Below, piece by piece: positions 52,228 through 62,000 of a stretch of DNA of 64,000 nucleotides; the stretch's first letter is position 1; each line of letters starts with the position of its first letter. The position numbers and the translations under genes were made by a program. The stretch spans positions 62,001 to 126,000 of the forward strand of contig JAPLFQ010000021.1 in assembly GCA_026390595.1 (NCBI GenBank), read 5' to 3'. This DNA is from Ignavibacteriales bacterium (GTDB lineage Bacteria; Bacteroidota; Ignavibacteria; UBA10030). The notes under the pieces are model-generated. The model was not told where the DNA came from. It did not search any database and saw only the letters and a program-made list of their open reading frames with translations.

Positions 52228-53382
52228 TCAGTCACTCCCTTGTTTTCGGCGGATCTTGACTTGAATCGTGTTCTCGATTTTGTTCTCTGCGATGAGGATC
52301 AGATATCCTCCCCCGCCGGCCCCCGAGAGCTTCCACCCGAGCGCATGTGATTTGTAGCGATCGATCACTGACATGATCGCGTCATCAACCATATGGGGAA
52401 ACATCGCCACCTGAGCGTCAAACGAGTGAGTGAAGTATTTGCCAAACTGCACCAAGTCCCTCGCCAGGATCGCGTCCCAGCATTGATCTGTTGCTTCCGC
52501 GAGCCGCCGTGCTCCGCCCGCATCGATCTTCGTCCCTTCCAGCACGGAGAAGGTGCTCACCCGGGGCTCAAGCGTCAGCAGGAACAGATGGTCCTCAACG
52601 AACCCGAGGATAGGCTCATCATGAACCGATTCGATGCTCTGGGGCCAATAGCGGCCGTCATAATGCAGTTTGTTGAGGCCGGGCATCACGATGCCGAGGG
52701 CATCCTGGGAACCGGACACGATTTCTGTTCCCGGTGGATTCTCATACGCGAAGAGCGTCTTGGCAAGCTTCTCCTTGTCCCCTGCCGGAATATCAGTATG
52801 CCAGAGATCGATCGCGCGATGGCGGGTGCTCGAAGCCATGCCGCTCCGATCGTTGAACTCGATGGTTGGCTCGATCGAGATCGTGACGACGGCCCCCGGA
52901 TGATGCTTCGCCACATACGGCTGATCAAGCCAGCCTCCGGCAAGATCGATCCGGAACGGGACGTTGCATTCCCGTTTCAACGCAGTTGTTGAACGCGGAG
53001 GGAGATCGCCATGCGGAATCCTCTTGCTGATGACGTACTGGAGGTTGTTCTTCCGGCAGAATTCCTCTTTTTCGGGAGTATGACCGTCCTCATTCACGAA
53101 CAAAATATCCGCCGACAGCACATCTTCGTTCCCGACGAAGTCCATGATTCCCGAGCCGGCGTTCACTGTGCACCGGGTGACACACCGCAGCGCCTCGAGC
53201 ATGTACTTTCGCTCATCCTGGTTGTTAATCGGATATCTTCCCTTGAGTCTGCCTACCGTCTCGTCCGACCCGATTCCAACGTGCACATCGCCATGTTCCG
53301 CCGCTTCGTTGAGAAACGCGACGTGACCGCTGTGCAGCATATCGAAACAACCTGTGACAAAAACCTTTTTTCTTCTTTCCAT
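52228..53382 (-). CDS. fusion of cytidylyltransferase-like and GHMP sugar-kinase domains
   Basis: The 384-residue protein joins two catalytic domains. Residues 1-130 form a nucleotidyltransferase of the RfaE/TagD type, with the H-x-G-H motif in GCFDMLHSGHVAFLNEA (H17, H20). From about 138 it is a GHMP kinase, with VPFRIDLAGGWLDQP, the nucleotide loop VSGSQDALGIV and the final LSGAGGGGYL. The pairing recalls heptose and fucose activation enzymes, which first phosphorylate a sugar and then link it to a nucleotide, but the domain types and size differ from the FKP fucokinase/guanylyltransferase. Placed between fucosidase and RhaM genes, it may phosphorylate or activate a deoxysugar. Its real reaction is unknown. 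Confidence 0.85.
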   Translation of the reverse strand: MERRKKVFVTGCFDMLHSGHVAFLNEAAEHGDVHVGIGSDETVGRLKGRYPINNQDERKYMLEALRCVTRCTVNAGSGIMDFVGNEDVLSADILFVNEDGHTPEKEEFCRKNNLQYVISKRIPHGDLPPRSTTALKRECNVPFRIDLAGGWLDQPYVAKHHPGAVVTISIEPTIEFNDRSGMASSTRHRAIDLWHTDIPAGDKEKLAKTLFAYENPPGTEIVSGSQDALGIVMPGLNKLHYDGRYWPQSIESVHDEPILGFVEDHLFLLTLEPRVSTFSVLEGTKIDAGGARRLAEATDQCWDAILARDLVQFGKYFTHSFDAQVAMFPHMVDDAIMSVIDRYKSHALGWKLSGAGGGGYLILIAENKIENTIQVKIRRKQGSD

Positions 53383-53506
53383 CGTCGTCCGAATTGAAAG
53401 ATATTTCAGTATTCGATCTAACAGAAACTACATTGTGGAGCCTGGCTGAAACTCTAAACCATCTGTTCGGCATCAGCTCGATGCCGACGTCCGGTCGTCG
53501 CAAACT

Positions 53507-55843
53507 TCATTTCCGGGCATGGAACTCAATCGTCCCTCCTGTCTTCGCGTCGAACTCGAGGAATCCGGCCTTCTCACTGACAGGTCCAACCCCTTTCGAA
53601 GTCGTCTTGAAAGATCTCCGCACGAACGGATTCACCATCTTCACCCTTCCGCCTTTTTCGGCAACGACTCTCACAATGCTGACATTCCCCTCTGTCTGGT
53701 GTGCCGAGACAAGGAGCGCACCTTCTGCGCGGAGACTGGTAAAGGAAACGTTCTTCCAGGAATCAGGGATCGCAGGAAAGAGCCTGACTGTTCCGTTCTG
53801 GCTCTGGAGAAGCATCTCCTGAATTCCCTGAGCACAGGCGAAATTGCCCTCGAGCGTGAATGGTCGGTACGTGAATTTGGATTTTCCGGTTCCCGATTGA
53901 TCTCCGTTCACATGAAAACTATTGGGAAGACAGAAGCAGGTCGCAAATGTCCTGAGCGCCTCCGCCGCCTTCTCACCGTTTCGCGCACGTGCCCACATGC
54001 TTCCGAGCCACGAGTACGAGTATCCACACCACCAATCCGTACCGAGCCGCTCGAGATCTGCAAGCGAAGCGGAGATGCTCTGACGATCGCGCTCTCCGTT
54101 ATCCCAATCAAGCAACCCAAGCGGATGAATTGCCATCAGGTGCGAGAAGTGGCGATGCGACTCCTTGAGCTCAATGCCGGGAGCGACGAGAAGCTTTCCG
54201 TTCGCAGGCGAGCGAGCCAGTTCAGGCCATTCGGACTGGATCTGTCTCCACCGCGCCGATTCTTCAGCATCTCCAAGCTCCAGAGCCAGTTCCGATGCCG
54301 CCCCGAACAGCCAGCGGATGAGCGCCAGATCGTAGTTCGTCGTGGAGCGGAACCACGCATCCACTCGGTTGTCGTTTATTTCCGGTGACGAACTCAGCGG
54401 GAGTTGCCTCCTCCCAAGGCTGTCCCGAACAGAAAGTTCTTCGAGATGAACGCCGACCCCCCGAATCCAGGGATATGCCCGCGTACGAAGAAACTCCCGG
54501 TCGAGGCTGTATTTCCAATGGAGATAGAAATGCTGGGAAAGCCACGCGGAGACCGTCGGAGAAAGCGAATACTGGATCCACCCGCCCATCGGTTCACCGG
54601 CAAGCGTCGAGACACCCGGGACGTTGAGCCCCGTCGTACCGAAATACTGCTTCGTGTACTGCTCGGCAACCGGCTTACACCACCAGAGCCAGTCCAGAAA
54701 TGCGAGGCCTTCAGTGAGATGGTTGGAACTATACGCTGGCCAATAGCTCAGCTGCGTGTTGAGATCGTGGTGATAATCTCCTTTCCAGGGGGGCAGGCGG
54801 CTGTTGTCGGCTGTCCAGACAGCTTGCAGCGTAATCGGAGGCGCACCACGGCGTGAGGCGCTGCCGAACTTGTACATTTCCCGGTACCATTGGCTCTCGA
54901 GTATTGAATCGGGCAACTGGATGGCAGACTGACGCCAGTAACGATGCCACCACACCTTGTGTGTCCTGAGGTCCTCATCAAAGGAGATCTTGCCAGCCAA
55001 CCGGACCATGCCCGTTGCCTTCCGCCCCTCATTCAATGAGAACGGATGGTTCGGCTGAATCTCCCATTCTCCTGTCAGGACGTTGTCCCTGATATCCGAC
55101 CAACTGACGTGCACCGTGTACGAGAAACCGCCATAGCACTCCTGACGATAGAAGAGGTTCTTATCGCTCTCAATGACTTTTTCGGGCGGATATCCAAGCC
55201 GGCGCAGATCATTGCCGCCGGGACCACTGTTGCCGGAGTCCTTTGCAGTGTCCGGCAATGCGTACGGCGGGGGGATGAGTCGCGGTTTGATATTTCCTCT
55301 GAGACCAGTGATCCGGAACCAGCCGCGTTGCGCCGTGGCGTGGACGAAGGTCTGCAATTCAATGCCGGACTTCCATCTGATGACGCAGACGGCGTCATCG
55401 AGCCGGAGTTGAACGGCCACGACGTCATTGATGCCCGGAATCGGGAGTTCCAGGGCTGCACCCGGCAGTTTCGTCGGTGCTGCGTCCCGATCATAAGGCA
55501 CGTCTCCCATCTCCTGCGCTTTTTTGTAATCCCCTTTCGTCGCCTGCTCGACCACCCACGCATACCTAAACTCGGGGCTTTCAAATTCCTTGATCTTCCG
55601 AAGATCCCACAAGTCGGCCCGGTCGAGCGACATTCGCAGGACGCTGTCCCTCTGCCAGACGAGCGCACCGATCATTCCATTCCCCAACGGTACGCCCTCA
55701 TCCCAGGACTTGGCGAGCGACGTGAACCGCAGATCATGAGATCGGGAAGGCTTCTGCTTCTCCAGAGCAAACCCGGACTCGAGAAGCAGTATCAGCACCA
55801 CAACTATGGAGCAGAATCCACGGCTATTCATGGGCGATCTCAT
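53507..55843 (-). CDS. GH95-like alpha-L-fucosidase, exported
   Basis: The 778-residue protein has a signal peptide (FCSIVVVLILLLESGFA), an N-terminal beta domain (AKSWDEGVPLGNGMIGALVW) and an (alpha/alpha)6 barrel. The GH95 active-site segment is recognisable in LQAVWTADNSRLPPWKGDYH followed by DLNTQLSYWPAY, which holds the asparagine and aspartate that activate water, and SSSPEINDNR with the general acid Glu. GH95 enzymes invert and mostly remove alpha-1,2-linked L-fucose, sometimes L-galactose. The start could be four codons later. It follows the GH29 gene by 40 bases, so the two fucosidases are co-transcribed. Confidence 0.83.
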   Translation of the reverse strand: MRSPMNSRGFCSIVVVLILLLESGFALEKQKPSRSHDLRFTSLAKSWDEGVPLGNGMIGALVWQRDSVLRMSLDRADLWDLRKIKEFESPEFRYAWVVEQATKGDYKKAQEMGDVPYDRDAAPTKLPGAALELPIPGINDVVAVQLRLDDAVCVIRWKSGIELQTFVHATAQRGWFRITGLRGNIKPRLIPPPYALPDTAKDSGNSGPGGNDLRRLGYPPEKVIESDKNLFYRQECYGGFSYTVHVSWSDIRDNVLTGEWEIQPNHPFSLNEGRKATGMVRLAGKISFDEDLRTHKVWWHRYWRQSAIQLPDSILESQWYREMYKFGSASRRGAPPITLQAVWTADNSRLPPWKGDYHHDLNTQLSYWPAYSSNHLTEGLAFLDWLWWCKPVAEQYTKQYFGTTGLNVPGVSTLAGEPMGGWIQYSLSPTVSAWLSQHFYLHWKYSLDREFLRTRAYPWIRGVGVHLEELSVRDSLGRRQLPLSSSPEINDNRVDAWFRSTTNYDLALIRWLFGAASELALELGDAEESARWRQIQSEWPELARSPANGKLLVAPGIELKESHRHFSHLMAIHPLGLLDWDNGERDRQSISASLADLERLGTDWWCGYSYSWLGSMWARARNGEKAAEALRTFATCFCLPNSFHVNGDQSGTGKSKFTYRPFTLEGNFACAQGIQEMLLQSQNGTVRLFPAIPDSWKNVSFTSLRAEGALLVSAHQTEGNVSIVRVVAEKGGRVKMVNPFVRRSFKTTSKGVGPVSEKAGFLEFDAKTGGTIEFHARK

Positions 55844-55883
55844 TTCCCGAAAAAATGTGATCGAGGCAAGGCTCAGCGTTCAT

Positions 55884-57947
55884 TTACTTCTGCTGATAGA
55901 ACAGCATCGAAGCCGGAATCACCAGCTTTTCACCTTTGGGACCTTCGACGAAGACCTTCAAATCGCGTCCCCCTCCTTTTTGGAAATACTGGACACGAAT
56001 CCCATGCAGACCGACGGCAAGTGCGACAACCCCCTTCACTTCACGATTGCCGTGCAAGCCATCATTGTCTGCTATCATCTTCCCGTCGACAAAGAGCCGG
56101 CTTCCGTCATCCGATTCTGTGGAGAATGCGTAGACTCCGTTTTCCGGAACTCTGATGAACCCGTTGAAGTCGAGACCGAAATACTCAGGTTGAGCCCCTA
56201 GAGAGATATCAAAGACTGATGTCACGCCTTCTTTCACCGGTTTGAGTTTGCCGAAATCCGGCAGGACGTTCCAATCTCCCTGATAGCACGAGTATTGTAT
56301 CCCGGCCGCGAGACCTGCGATGTTCACAGCGGGATTTGGAGAGACCTTCGTGAACGTGGCAGACCCCGGGCCGCTCACCGGACTTCCGTCACAGAAACAC
56401 CGTGCGGTCACAGTCGTTGTTTCCGTCACCCTGATTGGACCAGCCACCAGTTTGGAATTCGCTGTAGGAAGGCTCCCGTCAAGCGAGTACCGGATTTCAA
56501 CTTTCTCCCGCTCCGATCCAACGCTGACATCCAGCCCATCGATGAACACTTCGAACTTCGCCCCGATTTTTGGCGGACTCGTCACATCGATATTTCCACG
56601 CACATCCAGCACGATGACACTGTTGATCGGATCGGGCGCCTTCCCCGGAACGTTGATCACGATGGCATCCTCCTGTCTGCGCACCAGAAGATGCTGTCGT
56701 TCCCGGTCGGCAAGGAGGTACGCGATCTTTGGCTCATTCAGGATTCCCGGTACCACCAGTTTTCCACTGGCAGGCCATTTGAAAACATGGAGATAGAGCC
56801 GTACGCCGCCATCGATGGTCTTCTGTGTGCAACGACCCCACTCGAGATTCTTGAAAGGACTTGCTTTGGTCTCATAGATCGCCTCACCGTTGACTTTCAT
56901 CCAGTCACCAAGCTGCCCGAGGCGATCGATAGCAGGCTGAGGAAACACGCCTTCGGATGTCGGACCGATATTGAGGAGGAAGTTGCCCCCCTTGGAAGCA
57001 ATGTCGGCCAGCTTCTGAACCAGGTCATCCGTTGATTTCCAGCGGTCATCGTGTTTGTTGAAGCCCCAATTGTCGTTCATTGTCATGCAGGTTTCCCATG
57101 AGACTCCCGACAACCCGGTCGCCGGGATTTCCTGTTCCGGCGTGCCGAAATCGCCAGCGAACTCACCGGCCTTGGTGAATCCTTCCATCCCCGATCGTCC
57201 GGCTCCGACGCGGTTGTTGATGATGATGTTTGGCTGCAGACTTCTCACATAGTTATAGAGTTCAGTCCCGTACTTCGTGTTCCAGGTTGACTCCCATTCC
57301 CCGTCGAACCAGAGCACGCCGATCTCACCGTAATTCGTCAACAGCTCCTTGAGCTGGTTCTTGAGATGCTGAAAATAGCGGTCGAACTCAGCTCCCGCGG
57401 CCGAACGATCCTTCTCCCATTCGCGCCGTGGAAGGTAATCGGGGTGATGCCAATCCATGATCGAATGATACCAGCAGATTTTGATTCCCTCCTTGTGGCA
57501 CGCGTCTGCCAGCTCTTTCATGATATCGCGCTTGAACGGCGTCGACATGACATCGAACTCCGTGTACTTCGAGTCGAAGAGGCAGAAGCCATCGTGGTGC
57601 TTCGATGTGATGGTGATATATTTCATCCCTGCGTTCTTTGCCATCCGCACCCACTCAACGGCGTTGAACTTGACGGGATTGAATTGTCCGACGAACTTGT
57701 CGTACTCCGTGAGCGGGATCTGCGCCGTCGTCCGGATCCACTCGGCGTGGTTTGTGCTCCCCTTCCATTCACCTGCGGGGATGGAGTACAACCCCCAGTG
57801 AATGAACATGCCGAACCTTGCCTCACTCCACCATTGCATGCGCGCTTCGCGCTGCGCCTTCGTTTCCTGGAGATAGTCCCTCTGTTGTGGTTGTTGGGAA
57901 CGCGCGACACAGATGACGGCGAAGAAGAGCGAAAAGAGGAGTCTCAT
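55884..57947 (-). CDS. GH29 alpha-L-fucosidase with C-terminal PA14 domain, exported
   Basis: The 687-residue protein has a signal peptide (1-17) and a GH29 barrel (about 30-350). ARFGMFIHWGLYSIPAGEW and TSKHHDGFCLFDS line the fucose site, and the nucleophile is D215 in IGVLWFDGEW. A beta domain, a chitobiase-type domain (EIRYSLDGSLPTANSKLV) and a PA14 domain (about 570-680, SDDGSRLFVDGK) follow. The YxCYQGDW-to-end tail matches that of the GH20 enzyme in this window. It would release alpha-1,3/4/6-linked fucose, including core fucose of N-glycans. It has its own strong promoter, divergent from the SDR gene. Confidence 0.93.
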   Translation of the reverse strand: MRLLFSLFFAVICVARSQQPQQRDYLQETKAQREARMQWWSEARFGMFIHWGLYSIPAGEWKGSTNHAEWIRTTAQIPLTEYDKFVGQFNPVKFNAVEWVRMAKNAGMKYITITSKHHDGFCLFDSKYTEFDVMSTPFKRDIMKELADACHKEGIKICWYHSIMDWHHPDYLPRREWEKDRSAAGAEFDRYFQHLKNQLKELLTNYGEIGVLWFDGEWESTWNTKYGTELYNYVRSLQPNIIINNRVGAGRSGMEGFTKAGEFAGDFGTPEQEIPATGLSGVSWETCMTMNDNWGFNKHDDRWKSTDDLVQKLADIASKGGNFLLNIGPTSEGVFPQPAIDRLGQLGDWMKVNGEAIYETKASPFKNLEWGRCTQKTIDGGVRLYLHVFKWPASGKLVVPGILNEPKIAYLLADRERQHLLVRRQEDAIVINVPGKAPDPINSVIVLDVRGNIDVTSPPKIGAKFEVFIDGLDVSVGSEREKVEIRYSLDGSLPTANSKLVAGPIRVTETTTVTARCFCDGSPVSGPGSATFTKVSPNPAVNIAGLAAGIQYSCYQGDWNVLPDFGKLKPVKEGVTSVFDISLGAQPEYFGLDFNGFIRVPENGVYAFSTESDDGSRLFVDGKMIADNDGLHGNREVKGVVALAVGLHGIRVQYFQKGGGRDLKVFVEGPKGEKLVIPASMLFYQQK

Positions 57948-58072
57948 GGGCGTGCCTTTCTTTTCTCATTGTGGCTCGCTGAATGAGCCGGGGCAAAAGA
58001 CGTTTTGAAGACAAAGCAGAGAGGGTCTCGCTCCCGCCATGGAACGAATGGGAGCAGTTTCACTACGACCGC

Positions 58073-58089
58073 ACTTGCGTGAGGCAAGT
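58073..58089. promoter_or_regulatory. inverted repeat at the GH29 transcription start, candidate operator
   Basis: ACTTGC and GCAAGT are perfect 6-bp arms around 5 bases. The site lies immediately downstream of the GH29 -10 box and overlaps the -35 of the divergent SDR promoter, so one bound protein could control both. It differs from the TGTnA-type sites elsewhere in the window. Confidence 0.4.
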
Positions 58090-58103
58090 TGTGGCGCTAT
58101 ATT
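58075..58103 (+). promoter_or_regulatory. promoter of the SDR gene
   Basis: TTGCGT and TATATT are separated by 17 bases, with a predicted leader of about 38 bases before the ATG. Its -10 overlaps that of the divergent GH29 promoter. Confidence 0.45.
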
Positions 58104-58127
58104 AGGCAAGAAAACCCAGTTAGTCAA
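58099..58127 (-). promoter_or_regulatory. strong sigma-70-like promoter of the GH29/GH95 operon
   Basis: TTGACT and TAATAT on the minus strand are separated by 17 bases. The predicted start near 58092 gives a leader of about 145 bases. Confidence 0.65.
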
Positions 58128-58147
58128 CAAAGTACAGGAGGGACCGA

Positions 58148-58987
58148 ATGACCGACGGCAAGATATGCCTCATCACCGGCGCGACGTCCGGAATTGGCGA
58201 GGTCACAGCTCATTCTCTGGCCCGCCAGGGGGCAACAACTCTGATAGTTTCTCGAAACAAGGAGAAGGGAGAGAGAGTGCGGGCCGAGATTATTGAGAAA
58301 ACAAGAAACGCGGATGTGCATGTCTACATCGCTGATCTCTCGTCACAGAGGGACATTCGAAAACTGGCGGGGCAAATCAAAACGGATCATCCGAGAATCG
58401 ATGTCCTCGTCAACAATGCCGGCGGGATATTCGACAGGAGGATTCTGACGGTCGATGGCATCGAATTGACCCTGGCTCTGAATCACCTGGGGTATTTTCT
58501 TCTGACCAACCTTCTGCTCGAGATGCTTCGTGCCGCCCCTTCGGCCCGAATCGTGAATGTCAGCTCCCAGGCGCATCAATTCGGAACGATGAAATTCAGC
58601 GACATACAGTACGAACACGGCTATAACCCTATGAAATCGTATGCCCGATCGAAGGCTGCAAACATTCTGTTCACCTACGAACTTGCGCGCCGGACGCCCG
58701 GCACCACTATCACGGTCAACACCTTGCACCCCGGTTCGGTGCGGACGAACTTCGGAAAGCAACTCTCGGGGGTTGCAGGCTTCGTTTTCAAGCACCTCGA
58801 TATCTTCATGAGAAGCGCAGAGAAAGGAGCCGAGACGGTCATCTGGCTCGCGTCGTCTCCGGAAGTGGAGGGAGTAACAGGCAAGTACTTCCTCGACGAG
58901 AAAGAGATCCGGTCGTCCAGGATTTCATATGACGAAAGCGTCGCTCATCGCCTGTGGGAAGTCAGTGCACAGATGACAGGGCTCTAG
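58148..58987 (+). CDS. short-chain dehydrogenase/reductase (retinol-dehydrogenase-like)
   Basis: The 279-residue protein is an NAD(P)-dependent oxidoreductase of the classical SDR family. It has the cofactor motif TGATSGIGE (about 10-18), LVNNAGG (about 90-96), the catalytic Ser in VNVSSQAHQF, and YARSKAAN with catalytic Tyr and Lys. SLARQGATTLIVSRNKEKGE resembles the retinol-dehydrogenase-like subgroup often found in bacteria, usually of unknown substrate. A near-perfect GGAGGG site precedes the ATG. It is the only rightward gene in the right half of the window and faces the large GH38-like gene. Confidence 0.92.
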   Translation: MTDGKICLITGATSGIGEVTAHSLARQGATTLIVSRNKEKGERVRAEIIEKTRNADVHVYIADLSSQRDIRKLAGQIKTDHPRIDVLVNNAGGIFDRRILTVDGIELTLALNHLGYFLLTNLLLEMLRAAPSARIVNVSSQAHQFGTMKFSDIQYEHGYNPMKSYARSKAANILFTYELARRTPGTTITVNTLHPGSVRTNFGKQLSGVAGFVFKHLDIFMRSAEKGAETVIWLASSPEVEGVTGKYFLDEKEIRSSRISYDESVAHRLWEVSAQMTGL

Positions 58988-58991
58988 GTAC

Positions 58992-59076
58992 GTGCCACGC
59001 ACCTTCACGGTAGAAGTCCGATTTCTTGCTGGTTTCGCTGGGCAGAAGTCGGCCTTCTCAACTGGGTGCGTGGCAC
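58992..59076. repeat. 85-bp element with 12-bp perfect terminal inverted repeats
   Basis: GTGCCACGCACC (58992-59003) is the exact reverse complement of GGTGCGTGGCAC (59065-59076). The interior also holds two AGAAGTC copies. It lies between the converging SDR and GH38-like genes, starting five bases after the SDR stop. It may be a small repeated element or a bidirectional transcription barrier. Confidence 0.4.
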
Positions 59077-59088
59077 CTCACCTGCTTT

Positions 59089-62000
59089 CTACTTCGGATT
59101 CACTCGCACAAACACACTTCCATAAGCCGGAACTTCGATTCCCCCTTCGATTTGCCCGCCCGTAATCTCGAACGCATCACTCGCATGGATTGACACCGGC
59201 ATGCTCTTGTTCCAGCGCAGCTTTGCCGACCGCTTCTGATCAGTCGGATTGTAGATGGTCAGAATCCAACCCGCGTTGTCAGGTATTGGCTTCGTCGAAA
59301 GAACGATGAGTCCCGCAGGCTCTATCTCATAGAGCGGCACTTCGGTCTTTCCATCTCCGCTTGCAGGCAATACGACGAGCCGCTGACGGCGCTCGATGCC
59401 GAACCTTGCTGCCTCAAGCTGGCTGTAGGCCCCGTGCGGCCTGACCGAGTATCGGAACACCATCTCCCCTTCCTGGTCTGCCTTGTAGTTTGTGTGCCAG
59501 TAGTTGTTCATTGCGTACGAATAGAAATTCTGTGCCGTGCTGATATCCCTCATCCAGGGCTTCTCCGCCGTGATGTCGCCGATCTCAATGAGCGGCACAT
59601 CTGGCGTTGCCCACGTAACACCCCGCTGATCATTCGAGATGTCCACCCAACTCACAACCGAGAAGAAGTTCTTACACGCTCCCGCGAGTTGATCAACCTC
59701 AGGCCGCACGATGCCGTGCGCCACGTCGTACCGCAGGACTCCCTCGGGGAGGTCAAACGGGAAACCGATGTGGACCCCTTCCTTCGACCTGACCGCCAAT
59801 TTGTCCAAACGATTGATGATATCGATCCGGTCGATGCCATCGATCACCCGAACCTCGTAGGAGTACTTCCTGCAGCCGGGCGCATCTGCCTCGACCATGA
59901 GTGACGAAACCAGCTTCCCCTTTTCCTTCACACCCACCTTTGCATTCGAAATCCGTCTGGCATCTGAGGGATCCTTGCCGGGGACATACAAAAACTCGTT
60001 CAGCCCTCTACCACGGTTGAGGTCGACAATCCGCAGGCCATTCCTTTTCCATTGGAAATCGTCGAGGGCGCCGGTCGTCTTGTTCACAGAGACCGAGAGG
60101 ATATCGTTTTCGACGAGAGCACCAGAGGCATTGACGCTCCCCTCTGAAGCGGCAGTCCCCTTCTTCAGGGTGATCCGCGCTGAGCTCATGGGGCGCATGT
60201 TCTTCATGAGCACAGCCAGCTCACCTGTGGAAAGTCTTTGAGACGGTATTGGCTTCCCTTCTGCGTTCACGACTCGATCACCGATCGCGCTCTGATCCGG
60301 CGTGAAATAGAGGATGTCCGTTCTCGCCCACGATTGCGTGTTATAGACATCGAACACTCCATCCCTCTTCTGCTGATCCTGCGGCATTGGCTGTTGCTCG
60401 AGTACTTTCGAAAGACTATCAGCATCAAGGGCGAAGCGCCGCTTGATCTCCCACTGTCCCTTGACGAACGGTAGGTCAGGTTCCGAAATGCTGTTGTGCG
60501 CACCCCAGGTGTGTTCGTCGTAGAGAATCACATTCCGCCACGCCGACGCGAAGTCCTGCCGGGGGAACACTGCGGGTGCGCGCATCGACCAGAGGGCCTC
60601 ATCCTGTATCAGCCTGTCTGCCGCGCGGCGATTGACGGCTGTCTCATACGCTGAGGAAGCCGCCCCATCTTCCCAGTAGGGAGTGAAGTCGCCGGAAAAT
60701 GTCCGAAGCGTCGGGCCGTAGCGGCGCTCGAATTCCTCAAACAACTGGCGATGCGTTGCGATGATGAGGCGGGGCGAGGCGTACCGTTCGTTCCATTTCT
60801 GGACGTAGTCGGAGAGCTTGGGGTCCGGAGGCCCGTTGTCTCCACCTACCGTGTAGGGAAGTTGGACGATTTCATACGGATATTTCCGATCGTCAAGCTT
60901 CCTCAGGAGTTTGAATATCTTGTCGTCTCCGAGCTTGCTCAAATCCCCCTCATGAAAGCTGGCGTAGCTTTCGCCGGCAACCCAGGTGAGAACCTTCTCC
61001 TTGCCCGATTGCGACTGCCAGTAGAAGGGTTTGTCCCCCCACTCCTCTATCGTGAACCCGATGCGGTCCCCCGGATTCGGTGAAATGGAAAAGTACTTCA
61101 CGCCTGATTGGGCGAGCGCCGGCACGATACCCCATGTGAAGCCGGGGATGTCGGACACGAGCGCTGTTGTGATAGGTACTGAATACTCAGACTGGAGAGT
61201 TCGTGCCCGCTCTGTGAAGTGATTCATCTCCACCGCGTTCGCCAACCCTGTCAGAATATTCGCATACAGTGCGTTGAGCCCGATGCTCCCGCTCCTGACC
61301 GCATCCATCACCTCCTTGCGCCTCGAGTCGGATGCCTGCTTCAGATATCCGTCAAGCGCCCAGACGACTTCCATGTTCCACTTGAACCGGGCATCCGGCG
61401 GGTAGTCCTTTGTCAGGGCTATCAGCCGTAACGCTTCATCGAGATTTCTCCATTGCTTTTTCTCGATGTTCGACTGCAGGTCGGTATAGCCGATGTCGTT
61501 GTGTGAGTACGAGAGAAAATAGATGTCGCGCTTGTTCACCGGCCGGATGGTGACAAACTTCCTGCTGACCGGATTGTCATTCACGTTGAAGGATACCGAG
61601 ATCTCTCTTGATGACTGGACAGCTGGCACCGGAACAAAGAAAACGTTTGACCCGACACGCAGCGGCTCAGTGATCGAGCCTCCCCCCGCGGGGAGGAAGA
61701 TCTGAATATCCCTTCCTGACCGCAGGTTGTCAAGACTCAACCTCAGGACCTGTGACCGACCCGTTTGCTCGCGCAACACGACCGGCTCCATTCGGATGCG
61801 TGGCTCGAAGCTGAAGCTGTATTGAAACGTCATGAACCAGTCGTCGCTCCGGTCATCCTCGCCGAGCACTTGCAGAACCAGGGGCTTTCCGGGAACGACA
61901 AGCTTCTTGGGGATGTCCAGATGCATTGTCCCGAAGAGGTCACCAACCCTATCGACTGTCACGGTCTCAAAAGACAGTTGAGCCCCATTCGCGGCTTTCA

